In this document: positions 9,766 through 18,840 of the stretch, one piece after another | Numbering within the stretch: position 1 is the stretch's first letter | Layout of the letters: each line of letters opens with the position of its first letter | Assembly (NCBI RefSeq): GCF_900109365.1 | Contig: NZ_FNZR01000002.1 | Location: forward strand, 620,001-684,000 | Reading direction: 5' to 3' | From: Parapedobacter koreensis | GTDB lineage: Bacteria > Bacteroidota > Bacteroidia > Sphingobacteriales > Sphingobacteriaceae | Length of the DNA stretch: 64,000 bases | Made by a program: the position numbers and the translations under genes | Notes under the pieces: model-generated | What the model saw: the letters and a program-made list of their open reading frames with translations, nothing else | Told to the model about the DNA's origin: nothing | The model's database searches: none

Positions 9766-11450
9766 TATCCTTTGACCAATTTCTTATATTTAATACGTTT
9801 GGGCGCGGTATCGCCCAGACGTTTCTTACGGTTTTCCTCGTATTCGGTATAGTTTCCTTCAAAGAAATAGACTTGAGAGTCTCCCTCGAAAGCCAGTATA
9901 TGGGTACATATGCGGTCGAGAAACCAACGGTCGTGCGAGATGACCACAGCACATCCGCCGAAATTTTCCAATCCTTCTTCCAGTGCCCGCAAGGTATTGA
10001 CATCAATATCGTTGGTAGGCTCGTCAAGCAGGAGTACGTTGGCGCCCTTTTTTAAGGTGATGGCCAGGTGTACACGGTTGCGCTCCCCGCCCGAAAGTAC
10101 ACCTACTTTCTTTTGCTGGTCAGCACCATTGAAATTAAATTTGGAAACATACGCCCGGGAATTGACAAACCGATTGCCCAATTGCACGTTTTCATTTCCG
10201 CCGGTGATGTTTTCCCATACGGTCTTATCCGGATCCAAATCATCGTGCAACTGATCTACGTAGCCAAGTGCCACGGTTTCCCCGACACGGAAGGTACCGT
10301 TATCGGGCTGATCCTGGCCCGTAATAAGCCTAAAGAGGGTGGTTTTCCCCGCTCCGTTAGGCCCGATAATACCCACGATGCCCGCGGGTGGCAGTGAAAA
10401 ACTCAGGTTTTCAAACAAAATCTTGTCCCCATAAGCCTTGCTCACTTGTTGTGCTTCGATAACCACGTTGCCCAATCGCGGGCCCGGTGGGATAAAAAGC
10501 TCCAGCTTTTCTTCCCGTTCTTTAGTTTCCTCGGAGGCCAGTTTTTCGTAGTTATGCAAACGAGCTTTGGATTTAGCATGGCGTGCTTTGGGCGCCATCC
10601 GTACCCATTCGAGTTCGCGTTCCAGCGTTTTTTGCCGCTTACTTTCGGTTCTTTCCTCCTGGGCAAGCCGCTTCGCCTTCTGATCAAGCCATGAGGAGTA
10701 ATTGCCTTTCCATGGGATTCCTTCCCCGCGATCGAGTTCCAGTATCCAGCCCGCCACGTTATCCAAAAAATACCGATCGTGGGTGACGGCAATGACGGTG
10801 CCTTTATATTGCTGCAGGTGCTGTTCGAGCCAGTCGATGGACTCGGCATCCAGGTGGTTGGTCGGCTCATCTAATAAGAGGACATCGGGCTCCTGCAACA
10901 ATAAACGACATAATGCCACCCTGCGGCGCTCGCCTCCTGACAATGTGTCTACTCGTCGCTCAGGCTCCGGACAGCGGAGCGCATCCATGGCCCGTTCCAA
11001 CTTGCTGTCGATCTCCCATGCACCCGAAGCATCGATTTTGTCCTGCAATTCACCCTGCCTGGCTAATAACCGATCCATTTCGTCGGGATTCTCATACACT
11101 TCCGGTAGCCCGAATCGCTCGTTGATTTCTTCATATTCCTTCAAAATTGCAGTAGTTTCCGCTACACCTTCTTCGACAATTTCACGAACCGATTTACTGG
11201 TATCCAATTCGGGCTCCTGCGCCAAATAGCCCACAGAATAGCCCGGAGAGAACACCACTTCGCCCTGGTAGGAATTGTCCAATCCGGCGATAATCCGCAA
11301 TAGTGACGATTTTCCTGAGCCGTTGAGGCCAATGACGCCTATCTTAGCTCCATAGAAAAAAGAGAGGTAAATATTTTTCAGTACTTGCTTCTGGGGTGGG
11401 TAGATTTTATTTACCCCCGCCATGGAAAATATAATTTTCTCGTCAGACAT
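9765..11450 (-). CDS. ettA: ABC-F translational throttle ATPase EttA
   Basis: Cytosolic ABC-F protein (561 aa) that binds the ribosomal E site and gates entry into elongation according to energy charge. Two ABC ATPase domains have Walker A GLNGSGKSS and GPNGAGKTT, LSGGERRRVAL and LSGGERNRVHL signatures, and Walker B LLLDEPTNHLD and LLLDEPTNDID. An arm/linker region lies between them, and the C-terminus RIKYKKL is characteristic of EttA. No transmembrane domain is present. It shares a TAATG stop/start with the PAS kinase, which places the two-component pair in an ettA-led operon. Confidence 0.93.
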   Translation of the reverse strand: MSDEKIIFSMAGVNKIYPPQKQVLKNIYLSFFYGAKIGVIGLNGSGKSSLLRIIAGLDNSYQGEVVFSPGYSVGYLAQEPELDTSKSVREIVEEGVAETTAILKEYEEINERFGLPEVYENPDEMDRLLARQGELQDKIDASGAWEIDSKLERAMDALRCPEPERRVDTLSGGERRRVALCRLLLQEPDVLLLDEPTNHLDAESIDWLEQHLQQYKGTVIAVTHDRYFLDNVAGWILELDRGEGIPWKGNYSSWLDQKAKRLAQEERTESKRQKTLERELEWVRMAPKARHAKSKARLHNYEKLASEETKEREEKLELFIPPGPRLGNVVIEAQQVSKAYGDKILFENLSFSLPPAGIVGIIGPNGAGKTTLFRLITGQDQPDNGTFRVGETVALGYVDQLHDDLDPDKTVWENITGGNENVQLGNRFVNSRAYVSKFNFNGADQQKKVGVLSGGERNRVHLAITLKKGANVLLLDEPTNDIDVNTLRALEEGLENFGGCAVVISHDRWFLDRICTHILAFEGDSQVYFFEGNYTEYEENRKKRLGDTAPKRIKYKKLVKG

Positions 11451-11491
11451 GTTGTGGTTTTTACAAACGTTGTAAAACTAAATAGGAAGTG

Positions 11492-11522
11492 CAAACTTAG
11501 CTAACTTACCCTTCATATGCAA
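11492..11522 (-). promoter_or_regulatory. ettA operon promoter
   Basis: On the minus strand, TTG (11522-11520) is followed after 20 bp by TAAGTTTG (11499-11492), a full match to the Bacteroidota sigma consensus TTG-N19/20-TAnnTTTG. The predicted start is near 11485, about 35 nt before the ettA ATG. Confidence 0.7.
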
Positions 11523-11589
11523 GCAGCGACAGCATAAGGCGTATAGTCAGAATGATGTAATAAATCTTTCATGGAAACTGACAAAATGC

Positions 11590-11597
11590 TATATTTG
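11590..11597 (+). promoter_or_regulatory. candidate clpC promoter -7 box
   Basis: TATATTTG matches TAnnTTTG. It lies about 110 nt before the clpC ATG. No convincing -33 TTG sits 19-20 bp upstream, and a second weaker candidate, TACATTTA, lies near 11667. Confidence 0.4.
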
Positions 11598-11706
11598 TGT
11601 CAATGGCTTAATTGTTGATAAATGTTACACAAATATTAAGGGCACAAGCGATAATTTTTTCTACATTTATCGCATCCTTAGCATAAAAAAAGAAAGGTAA
11701 ACATTC

Positions 11707-14256
11707 ATGGAAGCAAAATTCTCGCCTCGCGTAAAGGATGTGATTTCATACAGCAGGGAAGAAGCCATCAGGTTGAAACACGATTACATTGGCACGGAGC
11801 ATTTACTGCTCGGGCTGATCCGTGAAGGAGACGGCATGGCTATCAAGATATTGAAACATGCAGGGATCGACACCACCGAGCTACGCAAATCCATTGAGGA
11901 CGCCGTCAAGGGCTCTTCAATGTCCCGCGCCCCTATTGGCAATATGCCGCTTACCAAGCAAGCGGAAAAAGTATTGAAAATCACTTACCTTGAAGCGAAA
12001 ATCTTCAAGAGCGATGTCATTGGCACAGAGCACTTATTATTATCCATCCTACGCGATGAAGACAACATTGCCTCGCAAATCCTGCAACAGTATGACATCA
12101 ATTACGATGTCTTCAAAGCGGATGTAGAGCAGCACAAAGCAGGCATTACCGATCAAGCTTCCGGCTCTACAGCTGGTGACGATGATTTCAAAGAAGAAGA
12201 TCACTTTAGCCAGCCCAAAAAGGTATCTGACATTAAATCCAAGACTCCAGTACTGGATAATTTCGGACGCGATTTGACAAGGGCTGCCGAAGAAGGTCGC
12301 CTTGATCCCATTGTTGGCCGTGAAAAGGAAATCGAACGTGTTTCGCAAATCTTATCGCGCCGTAAGAAAAACAACCCGATTCTCATTGGCGAGCCCGGTG
12401 TGGGCAAATCTGCCATTGCCGAAGGTTTGGCCTTGCGCATCATCCAACGTAAAGTATCGCGGGTATTGTTCAACAAACGCGTGGTCACGCTTGATTTGGC
12501 CTCGTTGGTAGCGGGCACGAAGTACCGCGGCCAGTTTGAAGAGCGCATGAAAGCGGTAATGAACGAGTTGGAAAAATCACCGGACGTCATCCTGTTTATC
12601 GATGAAATCCATACCATAGTAGGAGCCGGTGGCGCATCGGGTTCATTGGATGCCTCCAATATGTTCAAACCAGCCTTGGCCCGTGGTGAAATTCAATGCA
12701 TTGGCGCCACCACATTGGATGAATATCGGCAATACATCGAAAAAGACGGTGCGCTTGACCGTAGGTTCCAAAAGGTGATGATTGAGCCTGCCACGCATGA
12801 TGAAACGGTGGAGATACTCAATCGCATCAAAGAAAAATACGAAGAGCACCACAACGTCAATTACACGCCGGAAGCCATTGAAGCATGTGTGTCATTGACC
12901 ACCCGTTACATTACCGATCGCTTCCTGCCCGATAAGGCCATCGATGCGCTGGATGAGTCCGGTTCAAGGGTACACCTCACCAATATCCATGTGCCGCAAA
13001 GCATCATCGATATTGAGCAGAAAATCGAGGAAATCAAAGTCGAGAAAAATAAAGTCGTACGCAGCCAGAAATATGAGGAAGCTGCGAAATTGCGCGACAC
13101 AGAAAAAAAGCTGCTTGAAGAGCTTGAGCAGGAAAAAGCGGCTTGGGAGGCTGAAACCAAAACCAAGCGGTACACGGTAACGGAGGATAACGTAGCTGAA
13201 GTCGTGTCTATGATGACCGGTATCCCCGTACAACGTGTAGGGCAGTCCGATAGCCAAAAGTTATTGGGCATGGCTGAATCCATGAAAGGTCGCATTATTG
13301 GTCAGGATGAAGCCGTTAAAAAATTGGTAAAAGCGATTCAGCGTACGCGTGCCGGATTGAAAGATCCTAAAAAGCCAATCGGCTCATTCATTTTCTTAGG
13401 CCCTACGGGTGTAGGTAAAACTGAACTGGCTAAAGAGCTTGCACGATTCATGTTTGACAGTGAAGATTCACTCATCCAAATCGACATGAGTGAGTACATG
13501 GAGAAATTCGCCATCTCCCGCTTGGTCGGTGCGCCTCCGGGGTATGTAGGCTATGAAGAAGGTGGCCAGCTGACGGAAAAAGTACGCCGTAAACCTTATT
13601 CTGTAGTATTGCTTGACGAAATCGAGAAAGCACATCCCGATGTGTTCAATTTGTTACTGCAAGTGCTGGATGAAGGACAGCTGACCGACAGCCTTGGCCG
13701 TCGGGTGGATTTCCGCAATACGATTCTCATCATGACGTCCAACATCGGCGCACGCCAATTAAAGGACTTCGGACAGGGGGTAGGATTCACCACAGCGGCA
13801 AAATCCGAACAGGCTGAATCACACTCACGCAGTGTCATCGAAAATGCGTTGAAACGTGCTTTTGCGCCCGAGTTCCTCAACCGTATCGATGACGTGATTG
13901 TCTTCAACTCCCTCGATAAAGAGCATATCTTCAAAATCATTGATATCGAGTTGAAGTCGCTCTTCGTACGCATTGAAGCTTTGGGGTACAATATTAAGCT
14001 CACCGATGGAGCCAAAGAGTTTGTTGCCGAAAAAGGCTTCGACAGCAACTTCGGTGCACGTCCGCTCAAACGGGCTATCCAGAAATACTTGGAAGATCCC
14101 ATCGCCGAGGAAATCCTCAAGGGCGTGGTAGCCGAAGGCAATACACTTGAAGTGGGTTACGACAAAGACAAACAGGAAATCGTGGTTAATGTGCAAGCCG
14201 CGGACAATGGTTCGTCAAAACCTTCGGATTTGGCCGAAGAAAAAAAAGATGACTAA
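11707..14256 (+). CDS. clpC: ATP-dependent Clp protease ATP-binding subunit ClpC
   Basis: AAA+ unfoldase (849 aa) that feeds damaged or regulated proteins to ClpP. Two N-terminal Clp repeats (about 1-145, with GTEHLLLGLIREGDG and GTEHLLLSILRDEDN) precede AAA-1 with Walker A GEPGVGKSA and FIDEIHTIVGAG. A UVR-type middle domain (about 430-475, KNKVVRSQKYEEAAKLRD) distinguishes ClpC from ClpB. AAA-2 has GPTGVGKTELA and VLLDEIEKAHPDV, followed by the C-terminal D2-small domain. The start ATG is the first in frame and gives the usual MEAKFSPRVKDVI. It is monocistronic, ending in a strong terminator. Confidence 0.96.
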   Translation: MEAKFSPRVKDVISYSREEAIRLKHDYIGTEHLLLGLIREGDGMAIKILKHAGIDTTELRKSIEDAVKGSSMSRAPIGNMPLTKQAEKVLKITYLEAKIFKSDVIGTEHLLLSILRDEDNIASQILQQYDINYDVFKADVEQHKAGITDQASGSTAGDDDFKEEDHFSQPKKVSDIKSKTPVLDNFGRDLTRAAEEGRLDPIVGREKEIERVSQILSRRKKNNPILIGEPGVGKSAIAEGLALRIIQRKVSRVLFNKRVVTLDLASLVAGTKYRGQFEERMKAVMNELEKSPDVILFIDEIHTIVGAGGASGSLDASNMFKPALARGEIQCIGATTLDEYRQYIEKDGALDRRFQKVMIEPATHDETVEILNRIKEKYEEHHNVNYTPEAIEACVSLTTRYITDRFLPDKAIDALDESGSRVHLTNIHVPQSIIDIEQKIEEIKVEKNKVVRSQKYEEAAKLRDTEKKLLEELEQEKAAWEAETKTKRYTVTEDNVAEVVSMMTGIPVQRVGQSDSQKLLGMAESMKGRIIGQDEAVKKLVKAIQRTRAGLKDPKKPIGSFIFLGPTGVGKTELAKELARFMFDSEDSLIQIDMSEYMEKFAISRLVGAPPGYVGYEEGGQLTEKVRRKPYSVVLLDEIEKAHPDVFNLLLQVLDEGQLTDSLGRRVDFRNTILIMTSNIGARQLKDFGQGVGFTTAAKSEQAESHSRSVIENALKRAFAPEFLNRIDDVIVFNSLDKEHIFKIIDIELKSLFVRIEALGYNIKLTDGAKEFVAEKGFDSNFGARPLKRAIQKYLEDPIAEEILKGVVAEGNTLEVGYDKDKQEIVVNVQAADNGSSKPSDLAEEKKDD

Positions 14257-14276
14257 TTAAGCAACCTGCTTATTCG

Positions 14277-14313
14277 AAAAGCGTCGTTTATGAAAAATAA
14301 GCGACGCTTTTTT
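14277..14313 (+). terminator. rho-independent terminator of clpC
   Basis: AAAAGCGTCG (14277-14286) pairs perfectly with CGACGCTTTT (14302-14311) and is followed by further Ts. It sits 20 bp after the clpC stop. Confidence 0.85.
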
Positions 14314-14433
14314 AGTTGTAACATCTTTGGTGTAGTCATTCTTGGAGCAATTATTGCGTTAAACTTTTCAACGTCATTTACCGTCATACAAACAGGAACA
14401 GAAAACAGCATTATTTACCCAAAACTCATGCAT

Positions 14434-14868
14434 ATGAAGAAGCACTTTACCTTGGCCATGGTTGGATTTTTAGCCATCCTCGGCATGTCATCTTGCAAAA
14501 AAGAATATTACGATGTCGTAAATCCAAACCCCAATACGACCTATGTCTATACCATCGGTACAAATGCATGGCAATGGGAGTCCGGCGTTAGTCACCAGGT
14601 GTTCCATACCAAAGCCATCCCAGAGCTAACGGAGTATTACCTATTGGAAGGAAATGTCAGTGTAGCGATAAGTTTCGACGGCGAAAATAGTTACGATATT
14701 TTGCCGACCACATTTGGCGGTATTGCTTATTCCGTCAATTACACGGTCGGTTCCATTACGATATTCGCAGAAGACCCGTTGGCGGAGCCCGGTATAGAAA
14801 TCAATTTACCCGATCCCGCAGTGGTCAAGGTGGTGCTTTCCGAATCTGATTTTATACGCGAATTTTAG
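14434..14868 (+). CDS. small lipoprotein, function unknown
   Basis: Predicted lipoprotein of about 144 aa. The start MKKHFTLAMVGFLAILGMSSC carries a lipobox ending in Cys with Lys-Lys following. The mature part is rich in beta-strand-forming stretches (TTYVYTIGTNAWQWE, YYLLEGNVSVAISFDGENSYDILP). No family was recognised. The same frame stays open back to 14290 inside the clpC terminator, but that extension is unlikely to be translated; an ATG at 14428 two codons upstream is also possible. It is probably monocistronic, bounded downstream by a bidirectional terminator. Confidence 0.75.
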   Translation: MKKHFTLAMVGFLAILGMSSCKKEYYDVVNPNPNTTYVYTIGTNAWQWESGVSHQVFHTKAIPELTEYYLLEGNVSVAISFDGENSYDILPTTFGGIAYSVNYTVGSITIFAEDPLAEPGIEINLPDPAVVKVVLSESDFIREF

Positions 14869-14886
14869 AGCAGATACAGGTTCCAT

Positions 14887-14915
14887 AAAAAAAGCGGCTT
14901 GCAGCCGCTTTTTTT
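14887..14915. terminator. bidirectional terminator between lipoprotein and fabI
   Basis: AAGCGGCT and AGCCGCTT arms with a 3-base loop are flanked by an A-run on the left and a T-run on the right. It can therefore terminate both the plus-strand lipoprotein gene and the minus-strand fabI. Confidence 0.85.
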
Positions 14916-14940
14916 ATGTGGTATACTCGCTGTATTTCCA

Positions 14941-15759
14941 CTACTCCTCCCCTATTCCTCCGATTACGGCTTCGCTCACCCCGGTAAATGAAAAACCGCC
15001 ATCATGGAAGAGGTTTTGCATGGTCACCATCTTTGTCAAATCCGAAAATAACGTGACCGTGTAATCCGCGCATTGATCGGCCGTGGCATTGCCCAACGGA
15101 GACATCTTATCGGCATAGGAGATAAAATCCCCGAAACCTTTCACACCAGAGCCAGCAGTGGTCTGCGTAGGTGACTGGCTGATGGTATTTACACGCACTT
15201 TTTTACGCACACCATATTGATAACCGAAATTACGGGCAATGCTTTCCAGTAATGCCTTGGCATCAGCCATATCGTTGTAATCCGGGAATACACGCTGCGC
15301 AGCGATATACGTAAGTGCTACGACCGATCCCCACTCATTAATAGCATCTTTTTTCATCGCGGTAGCCAGCACCCGATGCAAGCTGATGGCCGATATATCA
15401 AAGGCTTTATGTGTGAAGTCGTAGTTGTTTTCCGTATAGTGGATGCCTTTACGTACATTGATGCTCATTCCTACGGAATGCAGGATAAAGTCCACACCAC
15501 CCCCAAAATGCGCCAGTGTCTGATCAAACAAGTTTTCAATGTCCTCGTTGCTGGTCACATCAGCAGGAATAACGGGCGCATTGTTGCACTCCTCAGCCAA
15601 CTGCTTGATGGTGCCCATACGCAACGCTACCGGAGCATTCGTCAGCACAATTTCAGCACCTTGCTCTACACAGCGCTGTGCAGTTTTCCATGCAATGGAT
15701 TTATCGTCCAATGCGCCAAAAATAATTCCTTTCTTTCCTTTCAGTAGGTTATGGGACAT
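14941..15759 (-). CDS. fabI: enoyl-[acyl-carrier-protein] reductase FabI
   Basis: NADH-dependent enoyl-ACP reductase (272 aa) completing each cycle of type II fatty acid synthesis in the cytosol. It is an SDR-fold protein with N-terminal GKKGIIFGALDDKSIAW, the FabI form of the Gly-rich nucleotide loop, and the catalytic pair in YNDMADAKA (Tyr-x6-Lys). ISQSPTQTTAGSGV matches the substrate-loop region, where FabI usually has more SGxxxTLAASGI-like residues. The frame is open upstream into recN, but the ATG at 15759 gives the standard start MSHNLLKGKKGIIFGA. A TATATTTC -7-like box sits about 20 nt upstream. Confidence 0.93.
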   Translation of the reverse strand: MSHNLLKGKKGIIFGALDDKSIAWKTAQRCVEQGAEIVLTNAPVALRMGTIKQLAEECNNAPVIPADVTSNEDIENLFDQTLAHFGGGVDFILHSVGMSINVRKGIHYTENNYDFTHKAFDISAISLHRVLATAMKKDAINEWGSVVALTYIAAQRVFPDYNDMADAKALLESIARNFGYQYGVRKKVRVNTISQSPTQTTAGSGVKGFGDFISYADKMSPLGNATADQCADYTVTLFSDLTKMVTMQNLFHDGGFSFTGVSEAVIGGIGEE

Positions 15760-15814
15760 AGTTGCTTGTTTTAAAGTCAATGAAATATAAAGTGGGTAAA
15801 AATAATGCTTTTTT

Positions 15815-17476
15815 TTAATTCCCCAACAATTCAGCAGCATGTTGGAGTGCCGCCTCACCGGGCTTAGCCCCGCTAAGCATTTGCGCAATTTCCAGCACCC
15901 GTTCTTGTGGTTCCAATTGGACAATGCCGGTTGACGTCCTGTCTGCCGACTCCTTTTTATAGACCCTGAAGTGGGCTTTCCCTTTTGAAGCAATCTGCGG
16001 CAAGTGCGTGATGGCAATGACCTGCATATGGTCCGCCAAGCGTTCCATAATATCCCCCACTTTGAGTGCCACCTCGCCGGATATCCCGGTATCGATTTCG
16101 TCAAAGATGATGGTTGGCAATGATGAGGTCTTCGCTATCAATGATTTGATGGCCAGCATGAGCCGGGAAAGCTCCCCTCCCGAGGCCACTTTGCCAATAG
16201 GCTGCGGTTCCTGTCCCTTATTGGCCGTAAATAAAAATGCTACCTTATCTTGTCCGCTGCTTCTTACCTGACCCGTGTCGAGTGGGCTAAGCACAATCTG
16301 CAGTCGGCTGTGGGGCATCCCCACCTCATGCAATATCCTACTTACCTCATCCTGCACCAGCGGAATGGCCAATCGGCGCTGTTCGCTCAGCTGGGCCGCC
16401 AGTTCAAAGGTTTCGGTTTTTAGCTGGCTGGCTTCCATTTCCAGCCGATTGATCTCAGCTTCATCTGAAGACAGGGCTTCCAGTCGCCCACCCAATTCCT
16501 CCCGCAGCGCAATGAGCCCGGCTACACTATCTACCCGATGTTTTTGTTGCAGCATATACAGCAAGCTAAGTCGTTCGTTGACTTCCACCAAGCGGGCTTC
16601 ATCCAGCACAATTCCCTGTTCTGTACGGCTGATTTCATCAGCCAAATCCTTCAGTTCGATGAAACTGCTTTGCAACCGTTCGGTCTGCGGGGCAAGGGCC
16701 GCCATATAGCGCTCAGCTTGCTGAAGCTGCTGCACAGCCTCCTTAAGCAGCGCTATCGCATTCATTTCCTGTTCTTGCAAGGCATATACCACACCAAATA
16801 GGTTACGCTTGATTTCTTCGGCATGTGTCAGTTGCTGTTGCTCGGTTTCCAGCCGCCCCTGTTCGTCGGCATGCAGGTTGGCCTTGGCCAGTTCATCATA
16901 TAGAAATTGATGGTAATCAGCCTCTGAACGGGCCTGCTGTGCTTCTTCCCGCAATTGATCTAATCGTCCCTGTATAGCCCTGTAAGCTTGATAGGTGGCG
17001 CTGTACTGGCCACGCAGGGTATGGTTTTGGGCTACGCTATCCAACGTAAGCAATTGGAAGGCTTCGGTACTAAGTTGCAGCGTTGCATGCTGGGAATGGA
17101 TGTCAATTAACTTTTCCGCCAAAGCTTTCAACACACCAAGCGTGACCGGCGTATCGTTTACAAAAGCCCTGGACTTCCCATCCGCGCTTATTTCACGCCG
17201 CAGGATGGTTTCCTGTTCGTAATCTAAATCCTGTTCGCTGAAAAAAGGCGCCAACTGGTAACCCGACACGTCGAAATGCCCTTCGATAATACATTTCTTG
17301 TCCTGATTGAAAAAATAACGGCTTTCCACCCGTTGGCCCAGAATGAGTGATAATCCACCCATGATGATGGACTTACCGGCTCCGGTTTCGCCAGTCAGGA
17401 TGTTCAATCCGCTGTCAAAATGAATATCAAGCGCATCGATGAGCGCATAGTTTTTGATGGATAGGCGACTAAGCAT
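15815..17476 (-). CDS. recN: DNA repair protein RecN
   Basis: SMC-like ATPase (553 aa) acting early in double-strand-break repair. The N-terminus MLSRLSIKNYALIDALDIHFDSG leads to Walker A GETGAGKSIIMGG. A long coiled-coil-rich centre (about 155-365, with QARSEADYHQFLYDELAKANL) is followed by the signature VASGGELSRLMLAIKSL and Walker B TIIFDEIDTGISGEVA. It follows porD by only 10 bp, so the two are co-transcribed, a pairing common in Bacteroidota. Confidence 0.95.
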   Translation of the reverse strand: MLSRLSIKNYALIDALDIHFDSGLNILTGETGAGKSIIMGGLSLILGQRVESRYFFNQDKKCIIEGHFDVSGYQLAPFFSEQDLDYEQETILRREISADGKSRAFVNDTPVTLGVLKALAEKLIDIHSQHATLQLSTEAFQLLTLDSVAQNHTLRGQYSATYQAYRAIQGRLDQLREEAQQARSEADYHQFLYDELAKANLHADEQGRLETEQQQLTHAEEIKRNLFGVVYALQEQEMNAIALLKEAVQQLQQAERYMAALAPQTERLQSSFIELKDLADEISRTEQGIVLDEARLVEVNERLSLLYMLQQKHRVDSVAGLIALREELGGRLEALSSDEAEINRLEMEASQLKTETFELAAQLSEQRRLAIPLVQDEVSRILHEVGMPHSRLQIVLSPLDTGQVRSSGQDKVAFLFTANKGQEPQPIGKVASGGELSRLMLAIKSLIAKTSSLPTIIFDEIDTGISGEVALKVGDIMERLADHMQVIAITHLPQIASKGKAHFRVYKKESADRTSTGIVQLEPQERVLEIAQMLSGAKPGEAALQHAAELLGN

Positions 17477-17486
17477 AGTTTATGAA

Positions 17487-18401
17487 CTACCTTGAATTTC
17501 GTAAAGATTCATATTTATTCGCATTGGCTGGATCCACTTCGGCAAGTACATTGTAGGCTTGCACCCTTTCCTGCGGACCCATCCCGCTGAATATACCAAT
17601 AAGCTCGTCTGACTTCGCCGTGAAAAATACCTGGTTGAAGACGGCTCCTTGTGCCAACCTATCTATTTTTTGCAAAGATGGCAATAGTGTTAAAATGGTT
17701 TTACGGGCAGTCGGTGCGTCCTCGGACATCGCGTCCAGACCTTTTAGGTAAAAACTATACAGGAAATCACGGATGGGCTGGTACCGGCGGTCGAGCAGGT
17801 TGTTGACCAGCCAAAATCGGTTGTTCATCGCTTCCATCGAACGCCACCCCATGAAACCGGTGTTTTGCGCATTGTTTACGATATTCTGCGCAGCCGTATA
17901 AAACGGCGTTCCCCCTTGATGTTCAAAGGTATCCGCATCCAGTCCCACAATGAGGTATGCATAATAGGCTAGTAAGGAAGTGAGATTATTCATATACTGC
18001 TGATCGGAATAATCCATCAGCTGCCCTTCCGTATAGCTGAAATCAAAATTGTTGTCTGACACACGCAGCAGCGGGCTATTATAAGAAGTGTTGAACACCG
18101 GCCTTGTGGAGATGACCTGGGCCTGCGCCTTGAAATTGGACGAGCCATCCCATTCGTTGATGGTGATTACGAAGCTGCAATCGATACGTTCCTGCGGCTG
18201 TATCTGATTGGCACTCCATGAGCGATTATTAAGAAAGTCGGACACCGCTTTTTGCAATACTTCCAATGCCCGTTTGTTGGTATTTTGTACTTGTGGCGAA
18301 AGGATTTGTACCCGTGCGTTCAAATCTTGGGCTTGTGTGGACGTGCTCCATAAGCACAGCAACATCATTCCCTTGGCCAAGAAACCCAATCGTTGAATCA
18401 T
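17487..18401 (-). CDS. porD: type IX secretion-associated protein PorD (DUF4835)
   Basis: Periplasmic or outer-membrane-associated protein of about 304 aa. The signal peptide MIQRLGFLAKGMMLLCLWSTSTQAQ is followed by the DUF4835 hallmarks: DLNARVQILSPQVQNTNKRALEVLQKAVSDFLNNR, QERIDCSFVITINEWD and LLAYYAYLIVGLDADTF. In the T9SS literature this family is called PorD; its exact role in gliding/secretion is unresolved. A TTG at 18407 is also in frame; the ATG at 18401 is chosen. A TATCTTTG box lies only 4 bp upstream (18412-18405), which would make a leaderless or slightly shorter product if it is the true promoter. Operon with recN. Confidence 0.85.
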   Translation of the reverse strand: MIQRLGFLAKGMMLLCLWSTSTQAQDLNARVQILSPQVQNTNKRALEVLQKAVSDFLNNRSWSANQIQPQERIDCSFVITINEWDGSSNFKAQAQVISTRPVFNTSYNSPLLRVSDNNFDFSYTEGQLMDYSDQQYMNNLTSLLAYYAYLIVGLDADTFEHQGGTPFYTAAQNIVNNAQNTGFMGWRSMEAMNNRFWLVNNLLDRRYQPIRDFLYSFYLKGLDAMSEDAPTARKTILTLLPSLQKIDRLAQGAVFNQVFFTAKSDELIGIFSGMGPQERVQAYNVLAEVDPANANKYESLRNSR

Positions 18402-18467
18402 GCCCAAAGATATAGATAATGGATGAAATAATTTGCGTTGTCGAGCATCAAGATATTTACCACATAC

Positions 18468-18499
18468 TTTGCATTACTATGTATTTTGTTATATCTTTG
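18468..18499 (+). promoter_or_regulatory. padR promoter
   Basis: TTTG (18468-18471), 20 bp spacing, and TATCTTTG (18492-18499) fit the Bacteroidota consensus exactly. The predicted start falls about at the GTG codon at 18505, implying a leaderless or near-leaderless message. Confidence 0.7.
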
Positions 18500-18504
18500 C
18501 CTCC

Positions 18505-18840
18505 GTGAATGAAGATTTTGTACATAAATGGCGATCTCAGGTTAAAAAAGGCACACTTGCTTTCATCGTGCTAAATATCCTGAAGACCCGGGAGTTGTAT
18601 GGATACGAGCTCATTGAGCAAATCAGAAGCTACACCGCAATCGATGTGGCCGAGGGGACACTATATCCCCTGCTCAACCGGCTGAAAGACGAGGGATTGG
18701 TAAACGCTAAATGGGTAGAACAGGAAACGGGGATTCCCCGGAAATATTATTCACTGAATGAAAAGGGATTAGCAAGCCTTGCCCAAATGACCCAGTTTTG
18801 GGAAGAATTGCAGAAATCCATCAATAAACTATCAAAATGA
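18505..18840 (+). CDS. PadR family transcriptional regulator
   Basis: Winged-helix regulator of about 111 aa. The core KKGTLAFIVLNILKTRELYGYELIEQI, GTLYPLLNRLKDEGLV and PRKYYSLNEKGLASL is classic PadR. The frame has no early ATG. The GTG at 18505 (VNEDFVHKW) is the most sensible start because the promoter -7 box ends at 18499; the frame continues open upstream only through improbable codons. The stop overlaps the next ATG (ATGA), coupling it to the HAAS membrane protein, the usual partner of PadR-type regulators in such pairs. Confidence 0.88.
   Translation: MNEDFVHKWRSQVKKGTLAFIVLNILKTRELYGYELIEQIRSYTAIDVAEGTLYPLLNRLKDEGLVNAKWVEQETGIPRKYYSLNEKGLASLAQMTQFWEELQKSINKLSK

Noticed and set aside
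14290-14433. N-terminal extension of the lipoprotein at 14434-14868
   Set aside because: The open frame begins inside the clpC terminator hairpin and would bury the lipoprotein signal; the ATG at 14434 gives a proper signal peptide and lipobox.
15760-16104. Extended start of fabI
   Set aside because: The frame stays open upstream but lies wholly within recN coding sequence, and the FabI N-terminus is complete at 15759.
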